The translations under genes and the position numbers were made by a program. 64,000 bases of DNA from CAYWQB01 sp964460785 (GTDB lineage: Bacteria > Chlamydiota > Chlamydiia > Chlamydiales > CAYWQB01): positions 124,001-188,000 of the forward strand of contig CAYWQB010000004.1 in the NCBI GenBank assembly GCA_964460785.1. The letters run 5' to 3'. Each line of letters starts with the position of its first letter. Positions within the stretch are counted from its first letter, which is position 1. The notes below the pieces were generated by a model, which was given only the letters and a program-made list of their open reading frames with translations, did no database searches and was not told the DNA's origin. Positions 17,001-25,011 of this stretch are shown in pieces.

Positions 17001-18810
17001 TTAAGCGAGAAGGATCAAAATCTGTAATTTTGTTGCTGATGAAAAAGCTTTGAAGGTGAGAAAGGGGATGTTGGATAGTCTCTTCAGATAGAGGGAGTTG
17101 ATTGTTGCATAGGTCCTCAAACTCTTTTGGGCTGATAGTGATCTCAATATTGGGAGGCGAGGACTCTTTGAGTTGGTACTGGATTTGTCTTCCCCAATCT
17201 TCAATCAGCCGAGAATCTCGCTGTGTTTGCCAGATTTCTCTACACCGAAAGATAAGAGAAAAAGCAGAGGATACTACTCCCGCCGAACTTCCAAGGCCAA
17301 TCAGGTGATGCAGGTTGTTGACCCCTGAAGCGACAGAGCCTACAGCTAAGCCCGCAGTGATCAAGCTATCTTCTCCCTCTTCGGATTGAATTTGTTCTTG
17401 TACAGAAACCCAGTGCTCTAAGTCAGAGATATTTCTTTGAACGCTTGCAGGAATATGCCCAACAGCAGATCGATAGAGATTTAGCTCTTTCAGTAGTCGC
17501 TTTGCTTGGCTAAGAGGAAGGGAAGCTGCTTGGAAACTAGCACTTTTGACTATCAATAGAGGTACTTGTAGTCCAAGCCCTCGTTCATGAAGGAGGGGGG
17601 ATAGGATCTCTTCAAGAGCATCTTGAATGTACTGTTTAGAAGAGGAAGCACTACGAACAGCCTGCAGAGTTCGGTGAATGTTAAGCTCTCCTCTTCTCTG
17701 GCTTAGTCTCTTTTTTTCTTGTGCAACCTCTTCACTAAAACTCTCTACAGCATATCGCTCATATAGGTGATTCGAAGAGGGGCGATAGCTATCATTCTCT
17801 ACAACATCACTTAAAGAGCCCACAAACTGTGGATCGACAAAACCTACCCAGTAGCTATTGTTAAGGTGAGATAGCATAGAGGAAGGAAGGTTCTCTTGCT
17901 CCTTGAGCTTGGTGAGAAGATCTTTCATATAACGAGAGGCTAGCAAGTAGTCCTCACGACACCCCTCAATCATGGCAACCTTTTCTTCTGTGCTTTTCTC
18001 TTCCATGCTGCAAATTTGATCAAAGGATGCATTAAAGTAGGCTAGAGAGACGCGGATAAGCTTGAGCTGCTCTTCAATCGGACGTGTGGGGAAATCTACA
18101 TCTCTTAAAAGTTGTATATGTGCTTTTCCTGTATCGATCAGTTGTTGCGGTGAAATCTCTGCAAGACGAACTTGTTCTAAGCGAATTCTTTGCTCTTCCG
18201 TTAATGGGGCTCCAGATGGATCCTCTGGAGAGATAAGGGCAGCTTGAGAAAAAGAGGAAGCTTCTTGATATAACTTGTATTGGATGGGAGTTAAGCCTTC
18301 CGCAGTAGGAGGTAGTTCTTCATGAGAGATCTTTTGTAGCCGATTACGTAGCTGAGATGATAAGTATAGCAGTGCTTGGGCTGCTAAAACCTGGCTTTGT
18401 ACAACCTTTTCTTCACCTGATGGTTTTTTGTTCAGAGCAAGCTTTTTTTGAGCCTCGTAATATGCTTCGGATGAAAGAGCTCTTGTGAGCACGATGGTGG
18501 CTAGTTGTGAAACCTCTTCTACTTGTCGCAAGTCTTTCGCAGAAATCCTACTATCTATGGGAGTCCGACTAAGTTTATTTTTGATCTGGTGAAATTTTCG
18601 TGCAGAGTTTAGTAGGGGTTCTGGTGAAGGGGCTAAGCTGTCTTGCTTACGAAAGATACGATTGCAAACTTTAGCAAACCAGCTAGGGTTTGTTGAAAGG
18701 AAGGTAACATTTTTATCTAAAACAGACTCTTGCTCCTCTAACTCTACACCCATTCCTTCAAAAGATGCCTTGTAGATAGAGTCAATTTGTGTACGCTGAA
18801 CACCTGACAT
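14053..18810 (-). CDS. Giant coiled-coil protein with two hydrophobic segments, unknown function
   Basis: 1585 residues from ATG at 18810, where GAGGGG stands 9 bases upstream; the frame is open to 18846 but that region holds the promoter. The protein is dominated by long charged heptad-type helices (for example around LKSLRRFSSSKEDRQKIEEE). Two Gly/Ala-rich hydrophobic stretches interrupt them: about residues 480-525 (ITAGLAVGSVASGV) and about 973-1025 (AFAGLFVAILGTTATVLK then WGAIIGGVALSVAGLIYLA). The pattern fits a membrane-inserting secreted protein such as an inclusion-membrane or translocator-type effector, but no family was recognised. It is first in a group with the 168-residue protein and rarA. 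Confidence 0.75.
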   Translation of the reverse strand: MSGVQRTQIDSIYKASFEGMGVELEEQESVLDKNVTFLSTNPSWFAKVCNRIFRKQDSLAPSPEPLLNSARKFHQIKNKLSRTPIDSRISAKDLRQVEEVSQLATIVLTRALSSEAYYEAQKKLALNKKPSGEEKVVQSQVLAAQALLYLSSQLRNRLQKISHEELPPTAEGLTPIQYKLYQEASSFSQAALISPEDPSGAPLTEEQRIRLEQVRLAEISPQQLIDTGKAHIQLLRDVDFPTRPIEEQLKLIRVSLAYFNASFDQICSMEEKSTEEKVAMIEGCREDYLLASRYMKDLLTKLKEQENLPSSMLSHLNNSYWVGFVDPQFVGSLSDVVENDSYRPSSNHLYERYAVESFSEEVAQEKKRLSQRRGELNIHRTLQAVRSASSSKQYIQDALEEILSPLLHERGLGLQVPLLIVKSASFQAASLPLSQAKRLLKELNLYRSAVGHIPASVQRNISDLEHWVSVQEQIQSEEGEDSLITAGLAVGSVASGVNNLHHLIGLGSSAGVVSSAFSLIFRCREIWQTQRDSRLIEDWGRQIQYQLKESSPPNIEITISPKEFEDLCNNQLPLSEETIQHPLSHLQSFFISNKITDFDPSRLKELKEDGDHIEINPDRLPGVCLAYEQVPGPKKNICLSLRYFSSSASHPARDMQQWLENIQQRKLLLYRSAESKREAKFQERCRQEEASFSDFWDVSIKHLEDSPEGFQKAKEAFRSKGISLDALNKRLANQRVSYMESQCKVLEAVASPLPEEKLELLEVIQQAHSTMQEAIHLLANGLPYSEEKRSTALEAMGRALRVVDEESSLFSTLHQVTLLLQEDTPQDEWEALATPTSKSKLRVDWLSVRKSILLDSLSLEARAQYDQLTKNIEQAQPLPANPFELLEGTGIHREKLSLPLLTLFMRDVHNNKIHPVPTDSTNPLSTIQDIKKQRALLLSSWTRTKESLSSQIRSNLRSMMAMKQSVESRFSNFFKQSAFAGLFVAILGTTATVLKIAAVTSALAIGLTGWGAIIGGVALSVAGLIYLARNKPRLLKTRFSPKLFLTSVRSFLSSFRVNRLNHCEFEEQTLIIQAKRLRLEIDQLKSLRRFSSSKEDRQKIEEEITSHQKNLANIHNKLAPMQRKIYELRKKAAEMHRVLRENRRKIDRAADLDYQNLMYQRQGSPQSPEILWGKFSAMIETLPTGFFPRLQADSQKHLEMNHHVERLDQALSLLSMIQSDQQSLTLIQHQLELPHTLSKRDLYQITHSIQQTLLYELSDSSGLGMERQKLIAWQSKLEEINRSIDRDPPEVCAETIRQVVSEIATELHTLTDKYERTASQARLEIEANTAILNRSIESSLPKETESLIRSTFGKFPPPIDLSLPSRISPYHLKSIISNVPIQSDREELIRYFPDLTDDKDLMLSMSHQWERLPDRVKASFYTALLMHRTSRSLDVIGTSTTHTNLTIDLPQFIAEQITFNRMDAETKSLVESLGITADKRMIDWKGILVNDYILHRISHTLSPEDRALFQNKVLKKMISPVYKEGVDEEVHVDLSSIKTKLPASITQAIELVQMEERIRDECRTFRTQDWLETAQTARRALSKEK

Positions 18811-18834
18811 GTATGTAGCCCCCTCGTCGAGAGC

Positions 18835-18840
18835 ATTATA
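18835..18840 (-). promoter_or_regulatory. Perfect -10 box upstream of the giant coiled-coil gene
   Basis: TATAAT on the minus strand, 25 bp before the ATG at 18810. The -35 is poor (AAAACA about 18 bp further upstream), but an A6GCT7 palindromic tract at 18844-18860 separates them. The transcript would begin near 18828, leaving a leader that includes only the GAGGGG ribosome site. Confidence 0.5.
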
Positions 18841-18920
18841 GCACAAAAAAAGCTTTTTTGTTTTTAAGTGATGAGATAGTTTGGCTGTATTTTAAGTAAG
18901 TAAAAGAATAGGAGGATGTT

Positions 18921-19478
18921 ATGCGCCTAATTAAAGGTTTCTTGTTACTATTATCTTCATGTTGTTTATTTGGAAACTTGCAAGCAGGAACTCTTGCTGA
19001 GCCAAAAGAACCCATGCAATTTGACGCTGATAAAGAGTATTTGGCTCATATCCAAACAAGAGCGGGAGAGGTGACTTGCCGCTTACATCCAGAGCAAGCT
19101 CCTTTATCTGTGACCAACTTTATCCAGCTTGCTGAAAATGGATTTTATAATGGGCTGACCTTCCACCGGGTCGTCCCTAATTTTGTAGTGCAGGGGGGAG
19201 ACCCCGAAGGAAGTGGCCAGGGAGGCCCCGGGTACACGCTACCAGCAGAAATCGGCTTGCCTCATACAAAAGGAGCTTTAGCTTGGGCTCGCCTTCCAGA
19301 CTTTGTGAATCCAGAAAAGCGCTCTAGTGGCTCTCAGTTTTACTTGACTCTTGAACGCACTCCTTTCTTAGATGGAGAGTACACTGTATTCGGGTATATT
19401 GTTGATGGTGAAGGCGTTATATCTAATTTACACCAGGGCGATGTGATAGAAAAAATCTCCATTGAGGTAAAAAACTAA
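18921..19478 (+). CDS. Exported cyclophilin-type peptidyl-prolyl cis-trans isomerase
   Basis: 185 residues, GGAGG at 18911-18915 then ATG. A signal peptide is visible at residues 1-22 (LLLLSSCCLFGNLQAG), so the enzyme should work in the periplasm. The cyclophilin core is intact: APLSVTNFIQLAENGFYNG, then the active-site FHRVVPNFVVQGGDPEGSG, then GALAWARL, GSQFYLT and LDGEYTVFGYIVDG. It catalyses proline isomerisation during folding of exported proteins. The active-site Arg is in FHRV and the Phe/Gln pair in NFVVQGGD. The C-terminus is short, as in PpiA-type proteins. The CC near the signal end could mark a lipoprotein, but the lipobox is not canonical. Confidence 0.93.
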   Translation: MRLIKGFLLLLSSCCLFGNLQAGTLAEPKEPMQFDADKEYLAHIQTRAGEVTCRLHPEQAPLSVTNFIQLAENGFYNGLTFHRVVPNFVVQGGDPEGSGQGGPGYTLPAEIGLPHTKGALAWARLPDFVNPEKRSSGSQFYLTLERTPFLDGEYTVFGYIVDGEGVISNLHQGDVIEKISIEVKN

Positions 19479-19550
19479 AAAAAAGTTTTCATAACGAACT
19501 TTTTCATATACCTTCCTACCCAGAAGCAACTTGCCGGCTGGGAGGAAGGT

Positions 19551-21029
19551 GTGCATCTTTGCAAGATCGATGTAAAGCGTACGGGGGCTGATTGCCCATT
19601 TGAAAATGAAGAAGTCCATATCCACTTAGGTAAAGGCTCCTGTATCTGGTTGCAGGGTAGCTCTGGAGCTGGCAAAACTACACTCGCCCATGCTTTGCTT
19701 GGTCTACGCAAAGCTCAAGGTTTTAACATTTCTGTTGATTGGGAGAATGGTTCTGATGAATCAGAGCCTGATATTGGTATCTTGTTTCAACAAGGAGTCC
19801 TCATAGACTCTCTCAACCTCTATGAAAACCTGGTCTTGAGCTGCCAATCTTCCAATAGATCTTTTGATTATAATCAAGTAGTTGAGCTCCTCGAAAGAGT
19901 GGGCCTTGAAGAGAATGATCTCTACAAAATGCCCAATGAACTCAGCGGGGGGATGCTCCGGCGCGCATCTCTTTTACAAGTCATGGTGCAGAAAAAATCT
20001 GTGATTATTTTGGATGAGCCTTTTGTAGGATTAGACGAAAAAACAGCACAGAGTATTGTGGATGACTTAAAGCGCATTATGGGGCTGGGCTTTAGCTTTA
20101 TCCTGATCTCTCACCAAGAGTTTTTTGCAAAACAGTTAGCTAAAGAAGGGCAAGAGGTCACTTTAAAAGCAAAAGCCTCGCAAAGTATAAAAAAAGAAAA
20201 ACCCTCTCTGTTTCACCTCCCACGCTACCTGTTTATTTCAAGAACCCTTTACTATATCAGAGATTATCTGGGAATCTCGCTTCCTTTGATTATCCTGGCT
20301 TTTATCGCCTCGGGTCTTGCGGTTTGCCTTCCCTTTGCAGAGCTCCTTGTAGACTTTAATGTGCAAGGAATGATTCATAAGGTGGAGTCAAACTTATCTC
20401 CTTTAATTCGCTGGCTTGTCTCAAGCAAAATTGAAGAGTTGACCGCCAAATATTTGCCTGTGATTAATCGAGCTGTGTATGCAACAGCCGTTTTTCGTGC
20501 TTTTGTTGTAGAGCTCGGTCCCTTACTGACAGCCTTGTTGCTTGCTGGACGCATTGGAGGGAGTTATGCAGGTGAGGTCAGTATGATGGAAGCCACCAAT
20601 CAAAACCGCCTCTTACAGACCCTTGGGCAAAAACAGTCGACATTCTCTTTTTACCCCGCTTTAATTGCTGCAGTGATTGCAGCCCCTATTTTGACATTTG
20701 TAGGGACCTTTATCGGCTTGGGCATGGGAACCATTGTGGCCTCAGTGAGGAGCTTTCAGCTTTTTTCTTCTACCAGTGAGTTTGTCCACACTGTTTGGGA
20801 AAAGCTGACAGAACCCACCGTGTGGTATAAAGTCCCACTCTTTGTTAACTTTTACCGGTCTATTCTTTTTATTCTAATTATCATGGGAACGGCACAGCTT
20901 CTCTCTAGATACTGGAAAAAAGATCTACAACCACGCGATGTACCGAAGGTCATTACCTGGACTGTTGTTGTCTCTTGTCTTGTGATTATTGTGGCAGACT
21001 GGGCGTTAGCAGAGCTTTATATCAACTAG
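19551..21029 (+). CDS. Fused ABC transporter: MlaF-like ATPase plus MlaE-like permease
   Basis: 492 residues from GTG with GGAGG 5-9 bases upstream. The first about 210 residues form an ABC ATPase: Walker A GSSGAGKTT at 36-44, signature LSGGMLRR near 130, Walker B VIILDEPFVGLD near 150, and H-loop SHQE. The second half is a permease with five or so helices. Its hallmark ELGPLLTALLLAGRIGGSYA followed by GEVSMMEATNQ matches the conserved MlaE/TGD1 cytoplasmic segment. MlaFE-type transporters move phospholipids or other lipids between the membranes. They are normally two genes; here one frame contains both. No MlaD (MCE) gene is adjacent. The next gene, acylphosphatase, follows at 10 bp. Confidence 0.85.
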   Translation: MHLCKIDVKRTGADCPFENEEVHIHLGKGSCIWLQGSSGAGKTTLAHALLGLRKAQGFNISVDWENGSDESEPDIGILFQQGVLIDSLNLYENLVLSCQSSNRSFDYNQVVELLERVGLEENDLYKMPNELSGGMLRRASLLQVMVQKKSVIILDEPFVGLDEKTAQSIVDDLKRIMGLGFSFILISHQEFFAKQLAKEGQEVTLKAKASQSIKKEKPSLFHLPRYLFISRTLYYIRDYLGISLPLIILAFIASGLAVCLPFAELLVDFNVQGMIHKVESNLSPLIRWLVSSKIEELTAKYLPVINRAVYATAVFRAFVVELGPLLTALLLAGRIGGSYAGEVSMMEATNQNRLLQTLGQKQSTFSFYPALIAAVIAAPILTFVGTFIGLGMGTIVASVRSFQLFSSTSEFVHTVWEKLTEPTVWYKVPLFVNFYRSILFILIIMGTAQLLSRYWKKDLQPRDVPKVITWTVVVSCLVIIVADWALAELYIN

Positions 21030-21038
21030 GAGTTGTAT

Positions 21039-21311
21039 ATGCATCAGATACACCTATATATCTCTGGTAAAGTACAAGGGGTTGGGTTTCGCTTCGCAAC
21101 ACAAAAACAAGCACAGCAGCTGGGTTTAGTGGGGTTTGTCCAAAATTTATCTGATGGACGCGTCGAAATTCTTGCTAAAGGGAGTGACCAAGCTGTAGAG
21201 GTTTTATACCGCTGGTTGCAAAGTGGAGGACCTTCGAATGCTTCTATAGAAGCAATTGAAGAAGGCTCTCCACTAGAGACTCTTTCAACAGACTTTCGAA
21301 TTAACCAATAG
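21039..21311 (+). CDS. acyP: Acylphosphatase
   Basis: 90 residues from ATG at 21039, chosen over an upstream TTG because AGGAG (21028-21032) is 6 bases away. Hydrolyses acyl phosphates such as 1,3-bisphosphoglycerate and acetyl phosphate. The signature GKVQGVGFRFATQKQAQ carries the substrate-binding Arg, and GFVQNLSDGRVEI carries the catalytic Asn. The length is normal for the family. It is probably co-transcribed with the fused ABC transporter. Confidence 0.95.
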   Translation: MHQIHLYISGKVQGVGFRFATQKQAQQLGLVGFVQNLSDGRVEILAKGSDQAVEVLYRWLQSGGPSNASIEAIEEGSPLETLSTDFRINQ

Positions 21312-21319
21312 CAACTTCT

Positions 21320-21580
21320 TCAATCTAAGTGCTTTTTTGCTGTGTGGCTTACTTTTTGCGCTTCTTGTTGCGGTGCTTGTCCTCCCTGAATCTCTCGACT
21401 TCGATCGGGTGAGGCTGCCTCTACTGGGAGATATGCAGCTTTTTTAGATTGTGTAGAAACTTTAGCGCGCTCTTTCATCCTCTCTTCCATCAGGATCTGA
21501 GAGGACCAGTTCATTGCACCTCCTGGGCTGATACATGCCCACCAAGGTATTTTGACTTTATGACTACTCGCTCTTTCCAT
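21320..21580 (-). CDS. Small basic unknown protein
   Basis: 86 residues. The strongest support for it being real is AAAGGAGGG placed 5-7 bases before the ATG at 21580. It begins MERASSHKVKIPWWACISPG and ends in a hydrophilic tail rich in Gln, Lys and Ala. Not recognised. It lies 29 bp behind the 21610 gene on the same strand and is convergent with acyP, so it is likely the second gene of a two-gene unit. Confidence 0.6.
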   Translation of the reverse strand: MERASSHKVKIPWWACISPGGAMNWSSQILMEERMKERAKVSTQSKKAAYLPVEAASPDRSREIQGGQAPQQEAQKVSHTAKKHLD

Positions 21581-21609
21581 TGTTTCCCTCCTTTGTCAAT
21601 GGAACATTT

Positions 21610-22557
21610 TCATAACTGGGTAAATGCTCGTCTCGCCTCTCCAGGGTTGATTTTTTGAAGGTAAATATTGCGGTTCGCAAGGATCATGACAATCCGAGGT
21701 TTATCCTTTGCTCCTGCTGCATCCACACAAGATAAAAAGTCTCTAGCTATTGTAGATTCAAAAGAAAAGCGCTTAGCAGGATCAACCATGGCAAATACCT
21801 GGCTGCTGCCAGGAGTTCTGTCTTGGAAATCACGCGCAGATACATATCTTCTGACAAAAGAGAAAATTTCTCTGCCTGACATGTATTCAGATCTTGAACG
21901 CTCAAGTTGGGTTTTCAGGTGGAAAGCTTCTACAGCAGCCTCACCAAGGTTGCGAATACCTAACTCTTCTGCTCCATAGATATGGTCCACAAGATGAAAA
22001 CAAAGGTGGTTGTGTCCAGCGTGAATCAACTGCTCACTCATCACCGTTTCATTGCCTAGTCTTCCTGAACCAAACCAGACAATATCTGCTCGCTTATCTG
22101 GAGAAGAAAAGAGTGAGCGCACCTCACGAACAAAAATGTCAGTGAACCGGTCTCGTATAGCCAAAGGAGCCATAGGGCACTCACAAGCTGCAAGAGGGAT
22201 CTCTCTTCGGGGAACTCCTTTAATGATACGAAGGCAATAATCTGAAGGTAGTAGGCCTTTTGCAAGATGAGCATTTAAATCTATAAAAGAGCGAAAAGCT
22301 GTTAAGCGAGGAAGAGGTCTAGAGGAAGTTGCCAAGGAGCCTCCTCCACTGGCAGCTCCTGGGCGACCGCTGAGCCGAAGAGCTCCAAGGTCACTGATAA
22401 GATCTTCAGTATCGGAGTCTACAGGAGAATCAACGCGCGTTGCCCCAAATAGGTCTGTTAATGAGGATTGCCTTTCTAAAGGAGGTCGCAGGGGAGCAAG
22501 AGCTCCAGAGGCTGTTAAGTGAGGAGGTGGAGAGGAAGACTTATCTGTTGTAGCCAT
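21610..22557 (-). CDS. Effector-like protein with a possible Rossmann/methyltransferase-like core
   Basis: 315 residues. Residues 1-85 are disordered (Ser, Pro, Gly, Ala; SSSPPPHLTASG), as in many type III substrates of Chlamydiae. The middle has ADIVWFGSGRLGNETVMSEQ at 157-176 and HLCFHLVDHIYG ending near 195. This strand, glycine loop, helix, strand-with-Asp order is like the nucleotide or SAM pocket of a Rossmann-fold methyltransferase. The similarity is general, so the enzyme type is not established. A later strand PRIVMILANRNIYL fits the same fold. It is followed by the 86-residue gene. It lies divergent from tpx across 152 AT-rich bases. Confidence 0.6.
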   Translation of the reverse strand: MATTDKSSSPPPHLTASGALAPLRPPLERQSSLTDLFGATRVDSPVDSDTEDLISDLGALRLSGRPGAASGGGSLATSSRPLPRLTAFRSFIDLNAHLAKGLLPSDYCLRIIKGVPRREIPLAACECPMAPLAIRDRFTDIFVREVRSLFSSPDKRADIVWFGSGRLGNETVMSEQLIHAGHNHLCFHLVDHIYGAEELGIRNLGEAAVEAFHLKTQLERSRSEYMSGREIFSFVRRYVSARDFQDRTPGSSQVFAMVDPAKRFSFESTIARDFLSCVDAAGAKDKPRIVMILANRNIYLQKINPGEARRAFTQL

Positions 22558-22709
22558 AGGAAGCGGGGTGTTCTTTATCTTAAGTGAGTTTCTTTAAAAT
22601 TAATTTTGTTTTATGGCAAGAATATATAAAGATTTTTACAATTGAGGGGGAGTTGTCCTTGTCTTAAAACATTGATTATTTAAAATTTGGAGAAAAAAAA
22701 GGAACAATT

Positions 22710-23207
22710 ATGCCTACAATCACACTAAAGAAAAAGCCCTATCAACTCTCCGGATCTTTACCCTCTAAGGGCTCTCTTCCCTCTGCTCAGCTCGTAAGTA
22801 AAGACCTTAAAGATGTCGATTTACATCAGTTTTTTGGTAGCTGGGTGATTTTAAATATCTTTCCTTCTTTGGACACAGAAGTCTGTGCTCTTTCCATTCG
22901 TCACTTCACCGAAGAAGTCTCTAAGCGAGATGGTGTACAACTTCTCAATATTTCCATGGACTTACCTTTTGCTTCCCAGCGCTTTTGTCAAAATATGGAG
23001 AATCATCAAACAATACACTTCCTCTCTTGCTTTCGCAGTGAATTTAAAAAAACTTTTGGCCTGGAAATCACAGAGGGGCCCTTAAAAGGTCTTTGTGCAA
23101 GAGCCTGTTTAGTAGCAGATCCTAAAGGGGAAATTGTCTACAGTCACCTGGTTGAGGAAGTCACACAGGAGCCCCCTTACCAGGAAGTTCTTCATGCAAT
23201 CAGCTAA
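22710..23207 (+). CDS. tpx: Thiol peroxidase (atypical 2-Cys peroxiredoxin, Tpx)
   Basis: 165 residues; reduces hydroperoxides in the cytoplasm with thioredoxin. The peroxidatic cysteine is C59 in FPSLDTEVCAL and the resolving cysteine is C93 in SQRFCQN, both at the expected Tpx places. The C-terminal GPLKGLCARACLVADPKGE and LVEEVTQEPPY are diagnostic for the Tpx subfamily. AAGGAAC precedes the ATG. The last 14 bases overlap the next gene, so the pair is coupled. Confidence 0.96.
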   Translation: MPTITLKKKPYQLSGSLPSKGSLPSAQLVSKDLKDVDLHQFFGSWVILNIFPSLDTEVCALSIRHFTEEVSKRDGVQLLNISMDLPFASQRFCQNMENHQTIHFLSCFRSEFKKTFGLEITEGPLKGLCARACLVADPKGEIVYSHLVEEVTQEPPYQEVLHAIS

Positions 23208-23748
23208 GCAAGCGATTCGAAAAAGCATACGCAAGCAGCTTTGTTTACTATCGGTTGAAGAAAGAAACCAGAAGAGCAACCAGGCATGTTTAGCTGTACA
23301 GGCAGCCCTCTTATCTTTACCAAAAGTAGAAAAAGTCGGTCTGTACTACCCGTTAAAAGAGGAGCTTTCTCTTTTGCCTCTTGTGGATTGGTTGTGGAAA
23401 AGAGGAGTGTCTACTTACCTACCCCATGAGACTTCATTACAAGAGCTCTCTTTTGCCCTTTTTGGTGCAGATACAACATTGCAGCGAACAGCTCAAGGGT
23501 TCATGCAGCCAGTTGCTTCTCCATTAGAAACGGTCACATGCTTAGATGTATTGCTTGTTCCTTTAGTCGCTTTTGATGACAAGCTGCATCGTCTAGGAAG
23601 AGGCGGGGGGTTTTATGATCGATTGATTACTCACTGTCAAAGTCAGCACCCCTTGCTTTGGGGAGTGGCTTTTGATATGCAGCGTGTGCCTATGATTCCT
23701 AAGGAAGCATGGGATCAAAAGCTCGATGCCATTTTCACGGACTTGTGA
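23194..23748 (+). CDS. ygfA: 5-formyltetrahydrofolate cyclo-ligase
   Basis: 184 residues from ATG at 23194 inside the tpx end; AGGAAG lies about 8 bases upstream. A longer frame to 23134 is just tpx in another frame. It converts 5-formyl-THF to 5,10-methenyl-THF with ATP. N-terminal AKQAIRKSIRKQLCLLS is the usual basic opening. VGLYYPLKEEL, STYLPH and the signature DDKLHRLGRGGGFYDRLI with GVAFDMQRVP are all in place. Folate metabolism connects it to the pabA-type gene at 7.2 kb. Confidence 0.95.
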   Translation: MQSAKQAIRKSIRKQLCLLSVEERNQKSNQACLAVQAALLSLPKVEKVGLYYPLKEELSLLPLVDWLWKRGVSTYLPHETSLQELSFALFGADTTLQRTAQGFMQPVASPLETVTCLDVLLVPLVAFDDKLHRLGRGGGFYDRLITHCQSQHPLLWGVAFDMQRVPMIPKEAWDQKLDAIFTDL

Positions 23749-23813
23749 ATTGAAATTAAGCAATTGTTTAGTTTATGCTGAATTGTTGAAGATTTTAAGT
23801 TTGGACCATTCTT

Positions 23814-24152
23814 ATGGAACCCATCAGAGAAGAGGGATATGCAAGGTCCTCTGCACCCGTTCAATCCCAAGCTCACAGCGAAAGAGCTTCCGGTCGAGTG
23901 ATAGGAAGAGTGGTAGAGTGTAAGCCTACGGAGACCTTAAACTCCTTGATTCGAGATGGGGTGGACCTGATAGATAGACGAATTCAGAGGCTAAACATAC
24001 TGCGTACAAATGAGTTAGAGCCATTTAGCGCATTATGTATAGAGGAGGCTCTCGAAAAAAGGGAGCTTGAGCGTGACCTAGCTCGCGCTTATAAGATCAA
24101 ACCAGAAAACCCAGCTCCACCTGAAGAGCCTCCACAACTAGCTATAGAGTAG
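23814..24152 (+). CDS. Small hydrophilic unknown protein
   Basis: 112 residues, charged and helical, with ELEPFSALCIEEALEKRELE and a proline-rich end (NPAPPEEPPQLAIE). No recognised family and only a weak ribosome site. It sits alone between ygfA and the DAHP synthase gene. The frame could be spurious, but its amino-acid composition is protein-like and it fills a gap that would otherwise exceed 400 bases. Confidence 0.5.
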   Translation: MEPIREEGYARSSAPVQSQAHSERASGRVIGRVVECKPTETLNSLIRDGVDLIDRRIQRLNILRTNELEPFSALCIEEALEKRELERDLARAYKIKPENPAPPEEPPQLAIE

Positions 24153-24222
24153 AGATTGCGCGTAAACACAAACTTGCGTAGCATCCTCCCTTTTTCGATA
24201 TCACCCGAAGGGTTGTCTTTTG

Positions 24223-25011
24223 ATGAAAAAGAAGGGGATCGTGATTGCTGGGCCTTGTGCTTTGGAGTCACGAGAACAGCTTCGAAGGTCTGTACAAGGG
24301 ATTTTACCATGGAACCCTTCTTATATACGTGCCTCTATTTGGAAACCTCGAACCTGTCCCAGTTGGGATGGAATAGGTAGCCAAGGGATTTTCACACTCC
24401 TTGAGGAGACCCTTCCTTATGGAGTGATGCCTGCAACAGAAGTCCTCTTGCCCCAACATGTCGTAGAGCTTGCTCAAGCATTAAAACAGTTTGATGCCAA
24501 TGCACATATGCTTTTGTGGCTGGGTGCTAGAAACCAAAATCACCTGCTTCAGCAAATGATCGCTTCTGCGATCCTAGAGCAAGAGCTCCCTTTTACTTTG
24601 ATGGTGAAAAACCAGCCATGGCCCTCCCAAACACATTGGGAAGGAATTATCAGACATTTGCTCGCAAGCGGGTTAGCTAACGAGCAGCTGCTCCTTTGCC
24701 ACCGTGGATTCTCAGTAAAAGACTCATCTATCTGGCGCAATGAACCAGATTTATCCCTAGCAAAAGAGGTGGCTGAAACAACCGCTCTACCTCTTGTATT
24801 AGACCCTTCTCATATTGCAGGGGACCGCCAGCGTATTGCTCCTTTGATTGAAGCTGCCATGCAAAGAGGGTTTTCAGGTTTTATGGTTGAAGTGCATCCA
24901 GACCCCTCAAAGGCAAAAACAGATGCTCATCAACAGCTTTCTTTAGAGGAGTTTGCCGCTCTTATGGAGAGCAAGCCCTTGGAGAGTAGGCAGGAGACTC
25001 TTTTATGTTAA
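24223..25011 (+). CDS. 3-deoxy-7-phosphoheptulonate (DAHP) synthase, AroF/AroG type
   Basis: 262 residues from ATG at 24223 (a TTG sits just before it). Condenses phosphoenolpyruvate and erythrose-4-phosphate, the first step to chorismate. Family motifs: VIAGPCALES at the start, KPRTCPSWDGIG, WLGARNQNHLL, FTLMVKNQPWP, LCHRGFS, LDPSHIAGDR and VEVHPDPSKAKTDAHQQLS. The VMVKN...HRGFS...YRN layout is that of the type in which Bacteroidetes fuse DAHP synthase to chorismate mutase. Here the mutase is instead the N-terminus of the next gene, whose ATG overlaps this stop by seven bases. It is the first enzyme of the aro operon. Confidence 0.93.
   Translation: MKKKGIVIAGPCALESREQLRRSVQGILPWNPSYIRASIWKPRTCPSWDGIGSQGIFTLLEETLPYGVMPATEVLLPQHVVELAQALKQFDANAHMLLWLGARNQNHLLQQMIASAILEQELPFTLMVKNQPWPSQTHWEGIIRHLLASGLANEQLLLCHRGFSVKDSSIWRNEPDLSLAKEVAETTALPLVLDPSHIAGDRQRIAPLIEAAMQRGFSGFMVEVHPDPSKAKTDAHQQLSLEEFAALMESKPLESRQETLLC

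Noticed and set aside
19479..19711. Minus-strand frames opposite the start of the fused ABC transporter
   Set aside because: They overlap the well-supported P-loop coding sequence and lack ribosome sites.
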